A DNA stretch of 60,435 bases from Pleurocapsa minor GSE-CHR-MK 17-07R (GTDB lineage: Bacteria > Chloroflexota > Anaerolineae > Aggregatilineales > Phototrophicaceae): NCBI GenBank assembly GCA_019359125.1, contig JAHHHY010000019.1, positions 1 through 60,435 on the forward strand, in the 5' to 3' direction. The notes beneath the pieces are model-generated. The model worked only from the letters and a program-made list of their open reading frames with translations, was not told the DNA's origin and did no database searches. The position numbers and the translations under genes were made by a program. Shown piece by piece: positions 1 to 8,466 of this stretch (its first letter is position 1; each line of letters opens with the position of its first letter).

Positions 1-127
1 AAAGATATGGATTATAATGTCTTCTGTAGTCACGGGGTGCACTCCACTCGAATTCGCACTTTAAGTGTGTGCTGTCCTCGTGACTACTTCAAATTTTCCT
101 ACTCATAAAACCCGCACCACTGGTTAT
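1..127. mobile_element. Insertion-sequence end (leader side), partial
   Basis: Positions 105-127 are a perfect 23-bp inverted copy of 60309-60331, where the repeat abuts a transposase C-terminus. The IS interior should therefore lie to the left of 127. Read leftwards it shows no long open frame in the visible 104 bases but does contain a long imperfect hairpin with perfect 9-bp arms (GTAGTCACG near 26-34, CGTGACTAC near 79-87) and a TATAAT-like box near 12-17 on the minus strand, fitting an untranslated 5-prime leader of an IS. It is cut by the window edge. Confidence 0.6.
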
Positions 128-134
128 TAGGAGT

Positions 135-1571
135 TTATGAGGAATGCGATTCAAACCAGAAGCATGGTCGCGCAACTGCACCAAAGTAGAATCTAGGAGG
201 AGTGATGGTAATAGACTGCACAATTGTTTGGTCGATGATACTAAACACATCCAAAGTATTCGTATTTGAGTCCTCTCTGCGTAAGCCCATTAAAGTATAT
301 CCATCTTCTGACCAGATTACAGAAGGAAAAGAGTATTGAGGCAGCGCCACTGAACTGGAAAATTGACTAACGCGAGTGAGCCAAGACACGTCAGAGCTCG
401 CAAATACAATATGATCTCCGTCGGGTCCAAACGAGAAGCTAACATTCACAGATGGATTCTCTATCGACCCGGTAGAGGTGAGATGTATGTCTGACATCGT
501 TCGTTCTTCGGTTACTGTGTTTTCAAGAAATACAGCCCAAGTGTTGGACGATGGTTCTGTGGTTGCCCGGTCAATGCCAAACGTATATTCACTCACCGAG
601 TAACTCATGGGCTGCATTACGCTGTTTCCCGTTGAAATGCTCGCGAAATATTGCATATACCTCTCTGGAAATGACCGAGGGATATTATTTACGAATATCC
701 CAGCTTCAAAGTCAAATGCCGTAAGAGGCTGGCCATAAAAGTCGAACAAAATGAGAACATTGCCATCTATTGACCAACCTACACTGCCGGGATGTTCAGA
801 TAGATTATCTACAGGGAAAATGTCAACATCTCCGTCTCTCGTTGCTCTGTAGATATATTGGTTGTAATCGATGGCAACCAGACCGCCGAAGAACTGACCG
901 TCAATGGTCCAGGCATTTTCATTTATATAACCCGATGACATTTGTTCCGTAGCATTGACGTTGGTTAACAAAGAAACAATCTCGCCGTTGATTGTATTTT
1001 GCATGTATAGCGTGAGGTTAGAGTAGAAGTCATCATTAGTAGTATTCAATCGAGATGCAAAGATGATTCTCCCGCCGTCAGGGGATAAGCCTCCTCTTGA
1101 GGAAATCGGTTCAGTTACGGTTATAACCGTGTTCGTTGAGAAGTCAAATTTCTCGTACCCCACCTGCAAAAAATCTTCTGTGCTGGATACTAGCAACAGC
1201 GCGCAGCCAGTGGGATCATCGGAAGGGATAGAATTATTGTTGGTAAGTGATTCGGTAAAATATTCGTCATGATAACTTTCGATTGCCCAACCTGAAATGA
1301 CGCCCTGCTTTACAAACCACCAGTTGACCTGATCAATGCAGTTTGGACCTTCCAATAAATCAAATGTCGTGTGATAGCTAAACGATCCTGTGTATTCTGC
1401 GTCGAAACGAGGATGTGTGCGTAACAGGAACATATCGCCAAGCACGGTTCTCGCTTCTTGATTGACTTGTAAACGGCTAGGCAAGCAGTTGTTCTGCGCA
1501 CTTGATCGTAAGCCAATGACAGATGATGCTAAAAATATGGTTATATACCATAAGATTGCGCTTTTTTTCAT
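135..1571 (-). CDS. Secreted beta-propeller-like protein of unknown function
   Basis: This 478-residue protein begins with a Lys-Lys start and a hydrophobic stretch (residues 5-25) ending near SSAQ, a plausible Sec signal peptide. The body holds repeats of the type LSPDGGRIIFAS and FGPDGDHIVFASS, with WSIDGN and WSEDGY variants, spaced as in TolB/WD40-like propeller blades. No catalytic motif is visible. Its base composition is clearly more AT-rich than every neighbour, and it lies eight bases from an IS end, so recent acquisition is likely. It is separated by 159 bp from the next gene and seems to be transcribed alone. Function cannot be assigned beyond an extracytoplasmic binding or scaffold role. 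Confidence 0.8.
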   Translation of the reverse strand: MKKSAILWYITIFLASSVIGLRSSAQNNCLPSRLQVNQEARTVLGDMFLLRTHPRFDAEYTGSFSYHTTFDLLEGPNCIDQVNWWFVKQGVISGWAIESYHDEYFTESLTNNNSIPSDDPTGCALLLVSSTEDFLQVGYEKFDFSTNTVITVTEPISSRGGLSPDGGRIIFASRLNTTNDDFYSNLTLYMQNTINGEIVSLLTNVNATEQMSSGYINENAWTIDGQFFGGLVAIDYNQYIYRATRDGDVDIFPVDNLSEHPGSVGWSIDGNVLILFDFYGQPLTAFDFEAGIFVNNIPRSFPERYMQYFASISTGNSVMQPMSYSVSEYTFGIDRATTEPSSNTWAVFLENTVTEERTMSDIHLTSTGSIENPSVNVSFSFGPDGDHIVFASSDVSWLTRVSQFSSSVALPQYSFPSVIWSEDGYTLMGLRREDSNTNTLDVFSIIDQTIVQSITITPPRFYFGAVARPCFWFESHSS

Positions 1572-1730
1572 CTACTTTGATCCATTCCAATTGAGTCTAA
1601 AACATCCATTATAGATTCAATCGGTATCGTGTGTACAAATGACTTTCTTAACCATACGTTTCGCCCCTCACTTCCAAGTCAAACAGCGACGATAACCGCA
1701 GAACCCACATAACAACGTATTCACCTACAC

Positions 1731-2363
1731 CTACGCCTTCCGTCCGTGCACGATATACAGCGGGTCCCCCTGCGCCAGCCAGCCCTTACCCGGCTTCTGC
1801 CACGCCGTGACATCTCCCCAGCCGCCAGACTGTTCGAAATAGGCGGTCACCAGCGCCAGATGCGCCCGGTCTCCCGTGCCCTGCCAGACAGCGACCGCCT
1901 TGGTGGGGAAACACCGGTTTGAAAACGATACGATGAAAATACCGCCGGGCTTCAGCACACGTCGCACCTCGCTGAACACGGCTGTCGGCTGGGTGAGGTA
2001 TTGCACGCTCACCGTGCAGAACGCGCCGTCAAACGCGTCATCCTCGTAGGGCAGCATCGGATTCAGGTTCAGATTCTGCACGGTGTAGCGATTCAGCTGC
2101 GGATTATCAGCCATTTCCTCGGCGTTCATGCCCAGGCCGACCACGCGCTTCGGCTTTAGCGTCTCCGGCAGGTGCGAGCGCCAGCTGCTCATCAGGTCCA
2201 GCAGCGTGCCGTTTTGGGGCAGCAAGACGGCAAACTGCTCGCGCAGCGCCTGAATTGCGCCGTCGTCGATATGCACGACCTTGCGCGCCGTGGAGTAAAA
2301 CAAGCCGTCATCGCTCTCATCGATACGCTGAAAATATTCGCGGGGGAATTCCTGCGTGCTCAT
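1731..2363 (-). CDS. Class I SAM-dependent methyltransferase (type 11-like)
   Basis: The 210-residue protein has a Rossmann methyltransferase layout: TLLDLMSSWRSHLP (about residues 53-66) in the place of motif I, the acidic strand-2 region VVGLGMNAEEM, then DDAFDGAFCTVSVQYL (motif IV-like, about 108-123) and VLKPGGIFIVSFSNR after it. The usual Gly-rich motif I is replaced by a Ser/Trp-containing version. This is seen in a distinct group of small bacterial methyltransferases whose substrate is unknown. It is transcribed in the same direction as the membrane protein gene upstream, with a 78-bp gap. The ATG has an AGGGA about nine bases upstream. Confidence 0.8.
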   Translation of the reverse strand: MSTQEFPREYFQRIDESDDGLFYSTARKVVHIDDGAIQALREQFAVLLPQNGTLLDLMSSWRSHLPETLKPKRVVGLGMNAEEMADNPQLNRYTVQNLNLNPMLPYEDDAFDGAFCTVSVQYLTQPTAVFSEVRRVLKPGGIFIVSFSNRCFPTKAVAVWQGTGDRAHLALVTAYFEQSGGWGDVTAWQKPGKGWLAQGDPLYIVHGRKA

Positions 2364-2441
2364 GTGTGTTCGTCCCTGGGCTTGACCGTGTGGATTACGG
2401 CAGAGGTTACGACTTCAGGCTGAGTCCTGCGTGAGAAGCGG

Positions 2442-4142
2442 CTAATTGTCCCCTGCGTCCAGCGCGTAGACCGCTACCTCGTCGAGCCGCGTCACCAGCG
2501 ACAGGCGCGGCTGTGCGGCCACCTGCGCCAGCGTGAAGCTATTGTCATACGAGAGCGCCCATTCTGAGACCAGGATGGTTTCGACGCCCCACGCGGCCAG
2601 TTGGTCGAGCGCGGCATCGGCAGGAAATGTCGTCAGGGCGGGGTGACGCTGCCGATACAGCAGCGGCAGATAGGTGCCATAGCCAAACGTGACCGGCCTG
2701 CCGTGGATGCTGGTGTAGTACATGGCGGGCCCGCTGAGCGCTTCTCCAAGCGGATACTCCATGATGGGCGACGTTTCAGGCTGCTGCGCCAGCCAGAGAT
2801 CGACCGGGCGCGGCCTGATCTCGCTCAGCGTCAGCGGGCCCTGCCACGCGCCGAACAGCATCAGTCCCAGCGCGATGACCGCTGCTGCCCTGCGCCGGGT
2901 CGCCGGCCAGCGCAGTGTGACCACCATCAGTCCGGCAGCCGCCAGCAGCGCGAATGCCAGCATCACGAAAATCGAGAAGCGCCCCCAGCTGCGCACGCTG
3001 TCAGCAAACGGCATGACCTCGCGCAGAAACGCCGCTGGCAGCGGCAGGCCTAGCGGCAGGCGCGACAGCGTGAGCACCGGCCCCAGGCTGAGCACAAACG
3101 CCGCGGCCGCCAACCATTTCAGCGCACGCCATTGTCTGCCTGCGGCTGATTTCAGCGCGGCGAGCCCCAATATCAGCGTGACCCAGCCGATGGAGATGAC
3201 AAATTCGGTCAGCATCGGGGTGGGGAACGGCCACATCACGCCCTGCACAGCGCGTCCCCATAAGGGATGCAGTGGGTTCGGCATCAGATAGTCAGTGAAA
3301 CTGGCCGCCCAGAAGGTCGCGTCGGACAGCGGGACGATGGTCGCGCCTTCGGTGTCCAGTTGCAGATAGGGCAGTAGAAACGGCCCGCATAGCCCTACGA
3401 CGATCATCCCGCTTACGGCGATGCCCAGCCATGTCCGCCGGTTGCGCAGCAGTGGAAGCAGATTCCCCTGCAACGCCAGCGTATACACGGGCAGCAGCAG
3501 GCCCAACATGAAGGCAAAGTACCAGCTGGACAGCGCTGCGGCGGCGAACGCCAGGCCCAGCAGCATTGCGTGCGTCAGGCGGCGGGTCTCCAGCCATACA
3601 TCCAGCGCTAGCACGGTCAATGCCAGCCAGTGTGTGTCGAACAGGGGCAGGTGGCCGGTCAGCTTTTGCAGGCGCCACGCGCACACCGCGAAGGCTGCTC
3701 CGGCAAAGAAGCACGTGCAGGCGATCATGCGCGGCGACGCTGTAAGGCCGGGCGTGCGCCCAATCCAGCGGCAGGCCAGCGCATACACTGCCAGCCCGCT
3801 GAGCACAAACGACGCCAGCCCTGCCAGGTTGTAGCTCACGATCGGCCCCACCAGTAGCGTCACGGGAATCTGCCCGAACGTGTGAATCGGAGAAATTTCC
3901 CCGTAGGCCAGCGGATAGCCAAATGGCACGTAGATATCGGGAGCGAAGAAGGGGGAAATGCCGCGTTCGAACAGCGCATGCGGCACCCACCACATCTTCC
4001 ACACATACTCGTAGTTATCCAGCTGTGACGCGCCCATCACGTGCGTGCTGAGCTGCGTCACCAGCGGCCATGTAAAGACGACTGCGAGCAGCACATAGCC
4101 GGCCAGCGCCGCCCCCCAATGGCCACGCAGCACGCGAAGCAC
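2442..4142 (-). CDS. Polytopic membrane protein, GT-C/YfhO-like
   Basis: This 566-residue protein has about 11-12 hydrophobic segments followed by a soluble tail of about 110 residues. The first segment (about 11-30) is followed by a loop with an acidic/aromatic stretch (LDNYEYVWKMWW), the position where GT-C glycosyltransferases carry catalytic acids. The C-terminal soluble part (EYPLGEAL, YYTSIHGRPVTFGY) matches what I recall of Chloroflexota YfhO/DUF6044-type proteins. A glycosyl-transfer role from a lipid-linked sugar is inference. The start is GTG at 4142, four bases after the mutS stop, with AGGA eight bases upstream inside the end of mutS, so it is probably co-transcribed and coupled with mutS. 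Confidence 0.75.
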   Translation of the reverse strand: MLRVLRGHWGAALAGYVLLAVVFTWPLVTQLSTHVMGASQLDNYEYVWKMWWVPHALFERGISPFFAPDIYVPFGYPLAYGEISPIHTFGQIPVTLLVGPIVSYNLAGLASFVLSGLAVYALACRWIGRTPGLTASPRMIACTCFFAGAAFAVCAWRLQKLTGHLPLFDTHWLALTVLALDVWLETRRLTHAMLLGLAFAAAALSSWYFAFMLGLLLPVYTLALQGNLLPLLRNRRTWLGIAVSGMIVVGLCGPFLLPYLQLDTEGATIVPLSDATFWAASFTDYLMPNPLHPLWGRAVQGVMWPFPTPMLTEFVISIGWVTLILGLAALKSAAGRQWRALKWLAAAAFVLSLGPVLTLSRLPLGLPLPAAFLREVMPFADSVRSWGRFSIFVMLAFALLAAAGLMVVTLRWPATRRRAAAVIALGLMLFGAWQGPLTLSEIRPRPVDLWLAQQPETSPIMEYPLGEALSGPAMYYTSIHGRPVTFGYGTYLPLLYRQRHPALTTFPADAALDQLAAWGVETILVSEWALSYDNSFTLAQVAAQPRLSLVTRLDEVAVYALDAGDN

Positions 4143-4146
4143 AGGA

Positions 4147-6783
4147 TTATTCCTGCGAGGCGAGCTTTTTCAGCTCATACAGCTTGGTCAGCGCCTCGAT
4201 CGGGCTGAGATTGTCCACTTCCAGCGCGCGCAGCAGGTCCAGCGCGGCATGTTTGTTCGCGTCTGCCGGCGGCGTGAAAAAGCTGAGCTGTCCGGCGGGC
4301 GGCTCATGCCTGCGCGCTGGCTTTTTGGGCGGCTCGTGCGCATCAAACGTGCCCGCTTCCAGGCTGCGCAGTAATTCACGGGCGCGCTCCACGACGGCAC
4401 GGGGCAGGCCGGCCAGCTGCGCCACCTGCACGCCATAGCTGCGGTCTGCGCCGCCGGGCAGCACGCGATGCAGAAACACGATCTCGTCGCCCTGTTCGCT
4501 GACGCCCACGTTGTAGTTGCGCGCGCGCGGCAGCACATCGGGCAGGGCGGTCAGCTCGTGATAATGCGTGGCAAACAGCGTACGGCAGTTCAGGCGCGGG
4601 TTATTATGCAGATACTCTATCACGGCGCGGGCGATGGCCAGCCCGTCATAGGTGCTGGTGCCGCGCCCCACCTCGTCCAGGATTACCAGGCTGCGCGCCG
4701 TGCTGGCGGACAAAATGCGCGCCGTCTCGATCATTTCGACCATGAAGGTGCTGTAGCCGGCGTGAATCTCGTCCTGCGCCCCGATGCGCGCAAAAATGCG
4801 GTCGACGATGCCGATCACCGCTTCGTCGGCGGGCACGAAGCTGCCCACCTGCGCCATCAGCGTGATGATCGCCACCTGGCGGATGTAGGTCGATTTGCCG
4901 GCCATGTTCGGCCCGGTGATGATGTGGATGCGGTTCATGCTGTCAAAATGCGTGTCGTTGGGCACATAGCGCAGGCCCGTTTCCAGGCTGCGCTCCACGA
5001 CCGGATGGCGCCCGGCGCGAATCAGCAGGCGGTCGTCGCTGGTCAGGGTGGGGCGCACATAGCCCTCGCGCACGGCCACGTCCGCCAGCCCGCAGAAGGC
5101 GTCCAGATAGGCCAGCGCGCGCGCCGTCTCCAAAATGCGCGGGGCGTCGGCGGCGATATCGGCGCACACTTCCTCGAAGACGCGCCGCTCCACGCGCAGG
5201 ATTTGTTCCTCGGCATTCAGCACCAGCGTCTCGTATTCTTTCAGCTCTGGCGTGATGTAGCGCTCGGCATTGACCAGCGTCTGCTTGCGGATGTAGTCAT
5301 CGGGGATTTTGGCCGTGTTCGCGTGGCTGACCTCGATGTAGTAGCCGAAGACCTTGTTGAAGCCGACTTTCAGCGACGAAATGCCCGTGCGCTGGCGTTC
5401 CAGCGGCTCAAGCTGGGCGATCCAGTCGCGGGCGTCTTTGGTCGCCGTCAGGATTTGATTCAGTTCGTCGCTGTACTCGGCCCGAATCACGCCCATCTGG
5501 TTCATATTGGCGGGCGGGTCATCGGTGATGGCGGCGATGACACGTTCCACGGTGGTCGTGCACGGGTCCAGCCGTTCGGTCAGCGCGGCCAGCGGCGCAA
5601 ACGGCTCAGACAGGGCGCGCAATGCCGGCATGATTTCCAGCGTCAGCCGCAGCGCGACCAGGTCACGCGGGGTGGCCTTGCCCACGACGACCCGGTTGAT
5701 CAGCCGTTCCAGGTCGGACGTGGCGCGCAGGCGTTCGCGCATTTCGGCGCGCGCGATTTCATCTTTGGTCAGGGCTTCCACGGCGTTCAGGCGCGCTTCC
5801 AGTCGCTCGATTTCCAGAAGCGGCTGGGCCAGCCAGGTGCGCATCAGGCGCGTGCCCATGGCCGTCACGGTGCGATCCAGCACGCCGAGCAGGCTGCCCT
5901 TGTTGGCGCGTCCGCGCAGCGTTTCGGTCAGCTCCAGGTTCTGGCGCGTGAACTGGTCCAGCACCATAAAGCTGGCCGTCGAATACGGGCGGATGGTCGT
6001 GATCTGGTTCAGGCTGCTGCGCTGCGTATGCTGCAAATACGCGATGACCGCCCCGGCCGCGCAGACCGCCGCGGGCAGGTCGCCCAGGCCGAAGCCGTCC
6101 AGCGTGCGCACCTGAAAATGACTGGTCAGCACCTGGCGCGCGCTCGATTCCTCAAAGTGCCAGTCGGCATACTGCGTCAGATGGATGCCCTGCGGCAGCG
6201 ATGCCCCGCGCCCCGCCCAGCTTTCAGGCAGCAGCACTTCGCGCGGGCTCAGGCGGGCCAGCTCTTCCACCACCAGCAGGCCGGCATTCTCGCCGGAGAG
6301 CTGCGTCACGGCAAATTCGCCCGTCGAAATATCGATGTAGGCCAGCCCGGCCATCTCCCAGCGCCCCTGCTCGAGATTGCCCACCGGCAGGATCGCCATC
6401 AGGTAATTGGCGCGGTCTTCGGCCAGCAGCGCCGGCTCGATGATCGTGCCCGGCGTGATGACGCGCGTGACTTCGCGCTCGACGATGCCGCGCCCGTCCG
6501 GCTCGCTGACCTGCTCGCACACGGCGACGTGATAGCCTTTTTCAATCAGGCGGGCGATGTAGCTTTCCACGGCGTGAAACGGCACGCCTGCCATCGGCAC
6601 GCGCTCGCCTTTGCTGACCGGGCGGCCCGTCAGCACCAGGTCCAGCTCACGCGCTGCCACCTCGGCGTCGTGGTCAAACATTTCGTAAAAGTCGCCCAGC
6701 CGGAACATCAGGATGCAATCCGGGTACTGGCTCTTGATCTGCAGGTACTGCTGACGCAGCGGTGTGACGCCGTTGGTAGTCAT
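4147..6783 (-). CDS. mutS: DNA mismatch repair protein MutS
   Basis: MutS recognises mismatches and small loops as a dimer and recruits MutL through an ATP-driven clamp switch. The 878 residues match the family length. The N-terminal mismatch-binding domain has the F-x-E motif (Phe32-Tyr33-Glu34 in LGDFYEMF). Connector, lever and clamp regions follow, then the ATPase with Walker A GPNMAGKST (about 623-631) and Walker B LVILDEVGRGTSTYDG (about 699-714), and the dimer helix-turn-helix with a Pro/Arg-rich linker before the tail. The first ATG (MTTNGVTPLRQQY) aligns with other MutS N-termini. It is divergent from the ROK gene (111-bp gap). No mutL is in the window. Confidence 0.97.
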   Translation of the reverse strand: MTTNGVTPLRQQYLQIKSQYPDCILMFRLGDFYEMFDHDAEVAARELDLVLTGRPVSKGERVPMAGVPFHAVESYIARLIEKGYHVAVCEQVSEPDGRGIVEREVTRVITPGTIIEPALLAEDRANYLMAILPVGNLEQGRWEMAGLAYIDISTGEFAVTQLSGENAGLLVVEELARLSPREVLLPESWAGRGASLPQGIHLTQYADWHFEESSARQVLTSHFQVRTLDGFGLGDLPAAVCAAGAVIAYLQHTQRSSLNQITTIRPYSTASFMVLDQFTRQNLELTETLRGRANKGSLLGVLDRTVTAMGTRLMRTWLAQPLLEIERLEARLNAVEALTKDEIARAEMRERLRATSDLERLINRVVVGKATPRDLVALRLTLEIMPALRALSEPFAPLAALTERLDPCTTTVERVIAAITDDPPANMNQMGVIRAEYSDELNQILTATKDARDWIAQLEPLERQRTGISSLKVGFNKVFGYYIEVSHANTAKIPDDYIRKQTLVNAERYITPELKEYETLVLNAEEQILRVERRVFEEVCADIAADAPRILETARALAYLDAFCGLADVAVREGYVRPTLTSDDRLLIRAGRHPVVERSLETGLRYVPNDTHFDSMNRIHIITGPNMAGKSTYIRQVAIITLMAQVGSFVPADEAVIGIVDRIFARIGAQDEIHAGYSTFMVEMIETARILSASTARSLVILDEVGRGTSTYDGLAIARAVIEYLHNNPRLNCRTLFATHYHELTALPDVLPRARNYNVGVSEQGDEIVFLHRVLPGGADRSYGVQVAQLAGLPRAVVERARELLRSLEAGTFDAHEPPKKPARRHEPPAGQLSFFTPPADANKHAALDLLRALEVDNLSPIEALTKLYELKKLASQE

Positions 6784-6894
6784 AAGTTTATGGCAAGTCT
6801 CTTGGGTTTACGGCAAAATTACGGGACATGCAGCACGCAGGGCCGGAACAGAAATTCTATCCCGCGGCGCCGGGTGCCGCAACGTGGAGCGATT

Positions 6895-7872
6895 ATGTCT
6901 GACTATGTCATTGGCGTCGATTTGGGTGGTACGCGGCTGCGGTCTGCGCTCATGGATGACGACCTCGGCATCCTGTTTCGCCAGGAAGTGCTGACGCAGG
7001 CCGAGCAGGGCTTTGATGCGACCTATGCGCGGCTGGTGGCCGCGATTCGGGCGGTGTGGCCAGAGACGAATGTGCCCGTGCGTGGCATCGGGATATCGAT
7101 TCCCGGCCCGACCAACCCGTTCACCGGCGTGGTGGAGCTGGGCACCAATCTGGCGGGCTGGCACGGGATTGGCCTGGCGCGGCTGCTGAAAGACGAATTC
7201 GGCGTGCCGGTCTTTCTGGGCAACGATGCCAATGTGGCGGCGCTGGCTGAAGGCGCGCGCGGCGCGGCCGTGAACTATCGGCACATCGTGTTCGTTACGG
7301 TCAGCACGGGTATCGGCGGCGGCATCATCGTCGATGGCCGCATGCTGCTGGGCGAACAGGGGCTGGCCGCCGAAGTCGGGCATATGGTGATGATCGTCGA
7401 TGACCAGGTGAGCACGCTGGAAAAAGAGGCGGCTGGCCCGGCGCTGGCCCGCAAGGCGCGCGCCCGGATTGAGGCGGGTGCAATATCCAGGATGCACGAC
7501 ATGGTGAATGGCGACCTGGCGAAAATCACCGGCAAGGTGGTGGGCATGGCCGCCAATGACGGTGACCCGCTGGCCCGTGAGATTGTCAGCCGTGCGGGCT
7601 TTGTGCTGGGATGCGGCATGGTCAGCCTGCTGCACACCTTTAACCCGGAAATCCTGGTATTCGGCGGCGGCGTGAGCACGATTGGCCCGCTGCTGTTTGA
7701 CCCGATGCGTGAGGCCATCCAGAAATACTGCATCGATGACGCCTATTGGAAGACCTTACGCATCGAACGCGCCGCCCTGGGCGAGAATGTCAGCATCGTG
7801 GGGGCGGGCGCGCTCGTGATTACCCGTGGCGGCGTGGAAGACCTGAGCGCGGCCCGCGCCAGACTGGAATAA
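6895..7872 (+). CDS. ROK-family sugar kinase or regulator-like protein
   Basis: The 325-residue product shows the ROK/ASKHA fold: phosphate-1 motif VIGVDLGGTRLRSA (5-18), GIGISIPGP, catalytic region GNDANVAALAEG, phosphate-2 motif VTVSTGIGGGII and adenosine motif LVFGGGVS. This fits a glucokinase-type hexose kinase. It is odd that the cysteine-rich zinc loop usual after EVGHM is absent: the sequence runs EVGHMVMIVDDQVSTLEKEAAGPA with no CxCGxxGC. No N-terminal DNA-binding domain is present, which favours a kinase over an XylR-type repressor. The ATG at 6895 follows GGAG at 6886-6889. The frame stays open far upstream, but only as an antisense shadow of mutS. Confidence 0.88.
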   Translation: MSDYVIGVDLGGTRLRSALMDDDLGILFRQEVLTQAEQGFDATYARLVAAIRAVWPETNVPVRGIGISIPGPTNPFTGVVELGTNLAGWHGIGLARLLKDEFGVPVFLGNDANVAALAEGARGAAVNYRHIVFVTVSTGIGGGIIVDGRMLLGEQGLAAEVGHMVMIVDDQVSTLEKEAAGPALARKARARIEAGAISRMHDMVNGDLAKITGKVVGMAANDGDPLAREIVSRAGFVLGCGMVSLLHTFNPEILVFGGGVSTIGPLLFDPMREAIQKYCIDDAYWKTLRIERAALGENVSIVGAGALVITRGGVEDLSAARARLE

Positions 7873-7876
7873 CGCG

Positions 7877-8317
7877 CTAGTCCGGGATCTGCCGGCCGTG
7901 CCAGCCGCCGATGTTGCTGCTGCGGTTGAGCACGCTTTCCGGCTTGAAGCGCATCACGGTCCACACTTCTGTCAGCGCGACCTGCGAAACAGGCCCCCAG
8001 TTTGCCCGCGCGATCGCTTCCCAGCCGCGGTCACGGGTGAGGTCCGGCTTCGCTTTGCCCGTCACTTTCGGATAGGCCATCCACAGGCCGCCGTCTTCCT
8101 TCAGCGCTTCCATACCCGCTGGTGTCAGCGCATCGGCGTCGGCCTTGTTGGCGCAAAACGCGATCACCATGTCATACAGGCCATCGGGCTCGTTATCGAT
8201 GGTGACAGCCTCTGGCATCGGGTCGATGATCGGAACGATATCGATGACCGGGTTTAATACCAGCACGCGCATGCCGGCTTTTAGCGATAATTTCTGGGCC
8301 ATGGTTCTGGTGGCCAT
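7877..8317 (-). CDS. DUF3052-like small protein
   Basis: The 146-residue protein starts MATRTMAQKLSLKAG and contains VLVLNPVIDIVPII, LYDMVIAFCANKADADAL and LWMAYPKVTGKAKPDLTRD. This pattern resembles DUF3052-type proteins (a cryptic methyltransferase-like Rossmann half without a known activity). I chose the ATG at 8317 because AAAGGA lies about eight bases upstream; an in-frame ATG ten codons earlier lacks a site. It is convergent with the ROK gene, with only four bases between the stops, and divergent from the histidine kinase gene. Function is unknown. Confidence 0.75.
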   Translation of the reverse strand: MATRTMAQKLSLKAGMRVLVLNPVIDIVPIIDPMPEAVTIDNEPDGLYDMVIAFCANKADADALTPAGMEALKEDGGLWMAYPKVTGKAKPDLTRDRGWEAIARANWGPVSQVALTEVWTVMRFKPESVLNRSSNIGGWHGRQIPD

Positions 8318-8429
8318 CAGGCATTCCTTTCGATGGAAGTGCAGCACATGCAGGATAGTATAGAATAGAAATTATGTTCTGTCAGCCCATGCGCGGATAT
8401 TTGATCTGCGTAAGAAATTCCCGGCGCGA

Positions 8430-8459
8430 TTGATAGCCGATTCCGTGCTGTGCTAGACT
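8430..8459 (+). promoter_or_regulatory. Sigma-70-type promoter, likely leaderless start
   Basis: TTGATA (8430-8435), an 18-base spacer, and TAGACT (8454-8459) preceded by TGC, an extended -10. The expected transcription start falls at about 8466-8467, on the ATG of the next gene. No Shine-Dalgarno sequence can lie between, so the transcript is probably leaderless. Confidence 0.5.
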
Positions 8460-8466
8460 AGCCTGC

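Noticed and set aside
1-108. Plus-strand reading frame ending at 106-108 as a transposase C-terminus
   Set aside because: The peptide does not resemble the transposase tail at the other end; the segment fits an untranslated IS leader better.
4468-6894. About 800 codons open on the plus strand across mutS, continuous with the ROK gene
   Set aside because: It is the antisense of mutS. The translation is rich in His, Gln, Arg and Ala with no domain, as expected from GC-rich third positions opposite a real gene.
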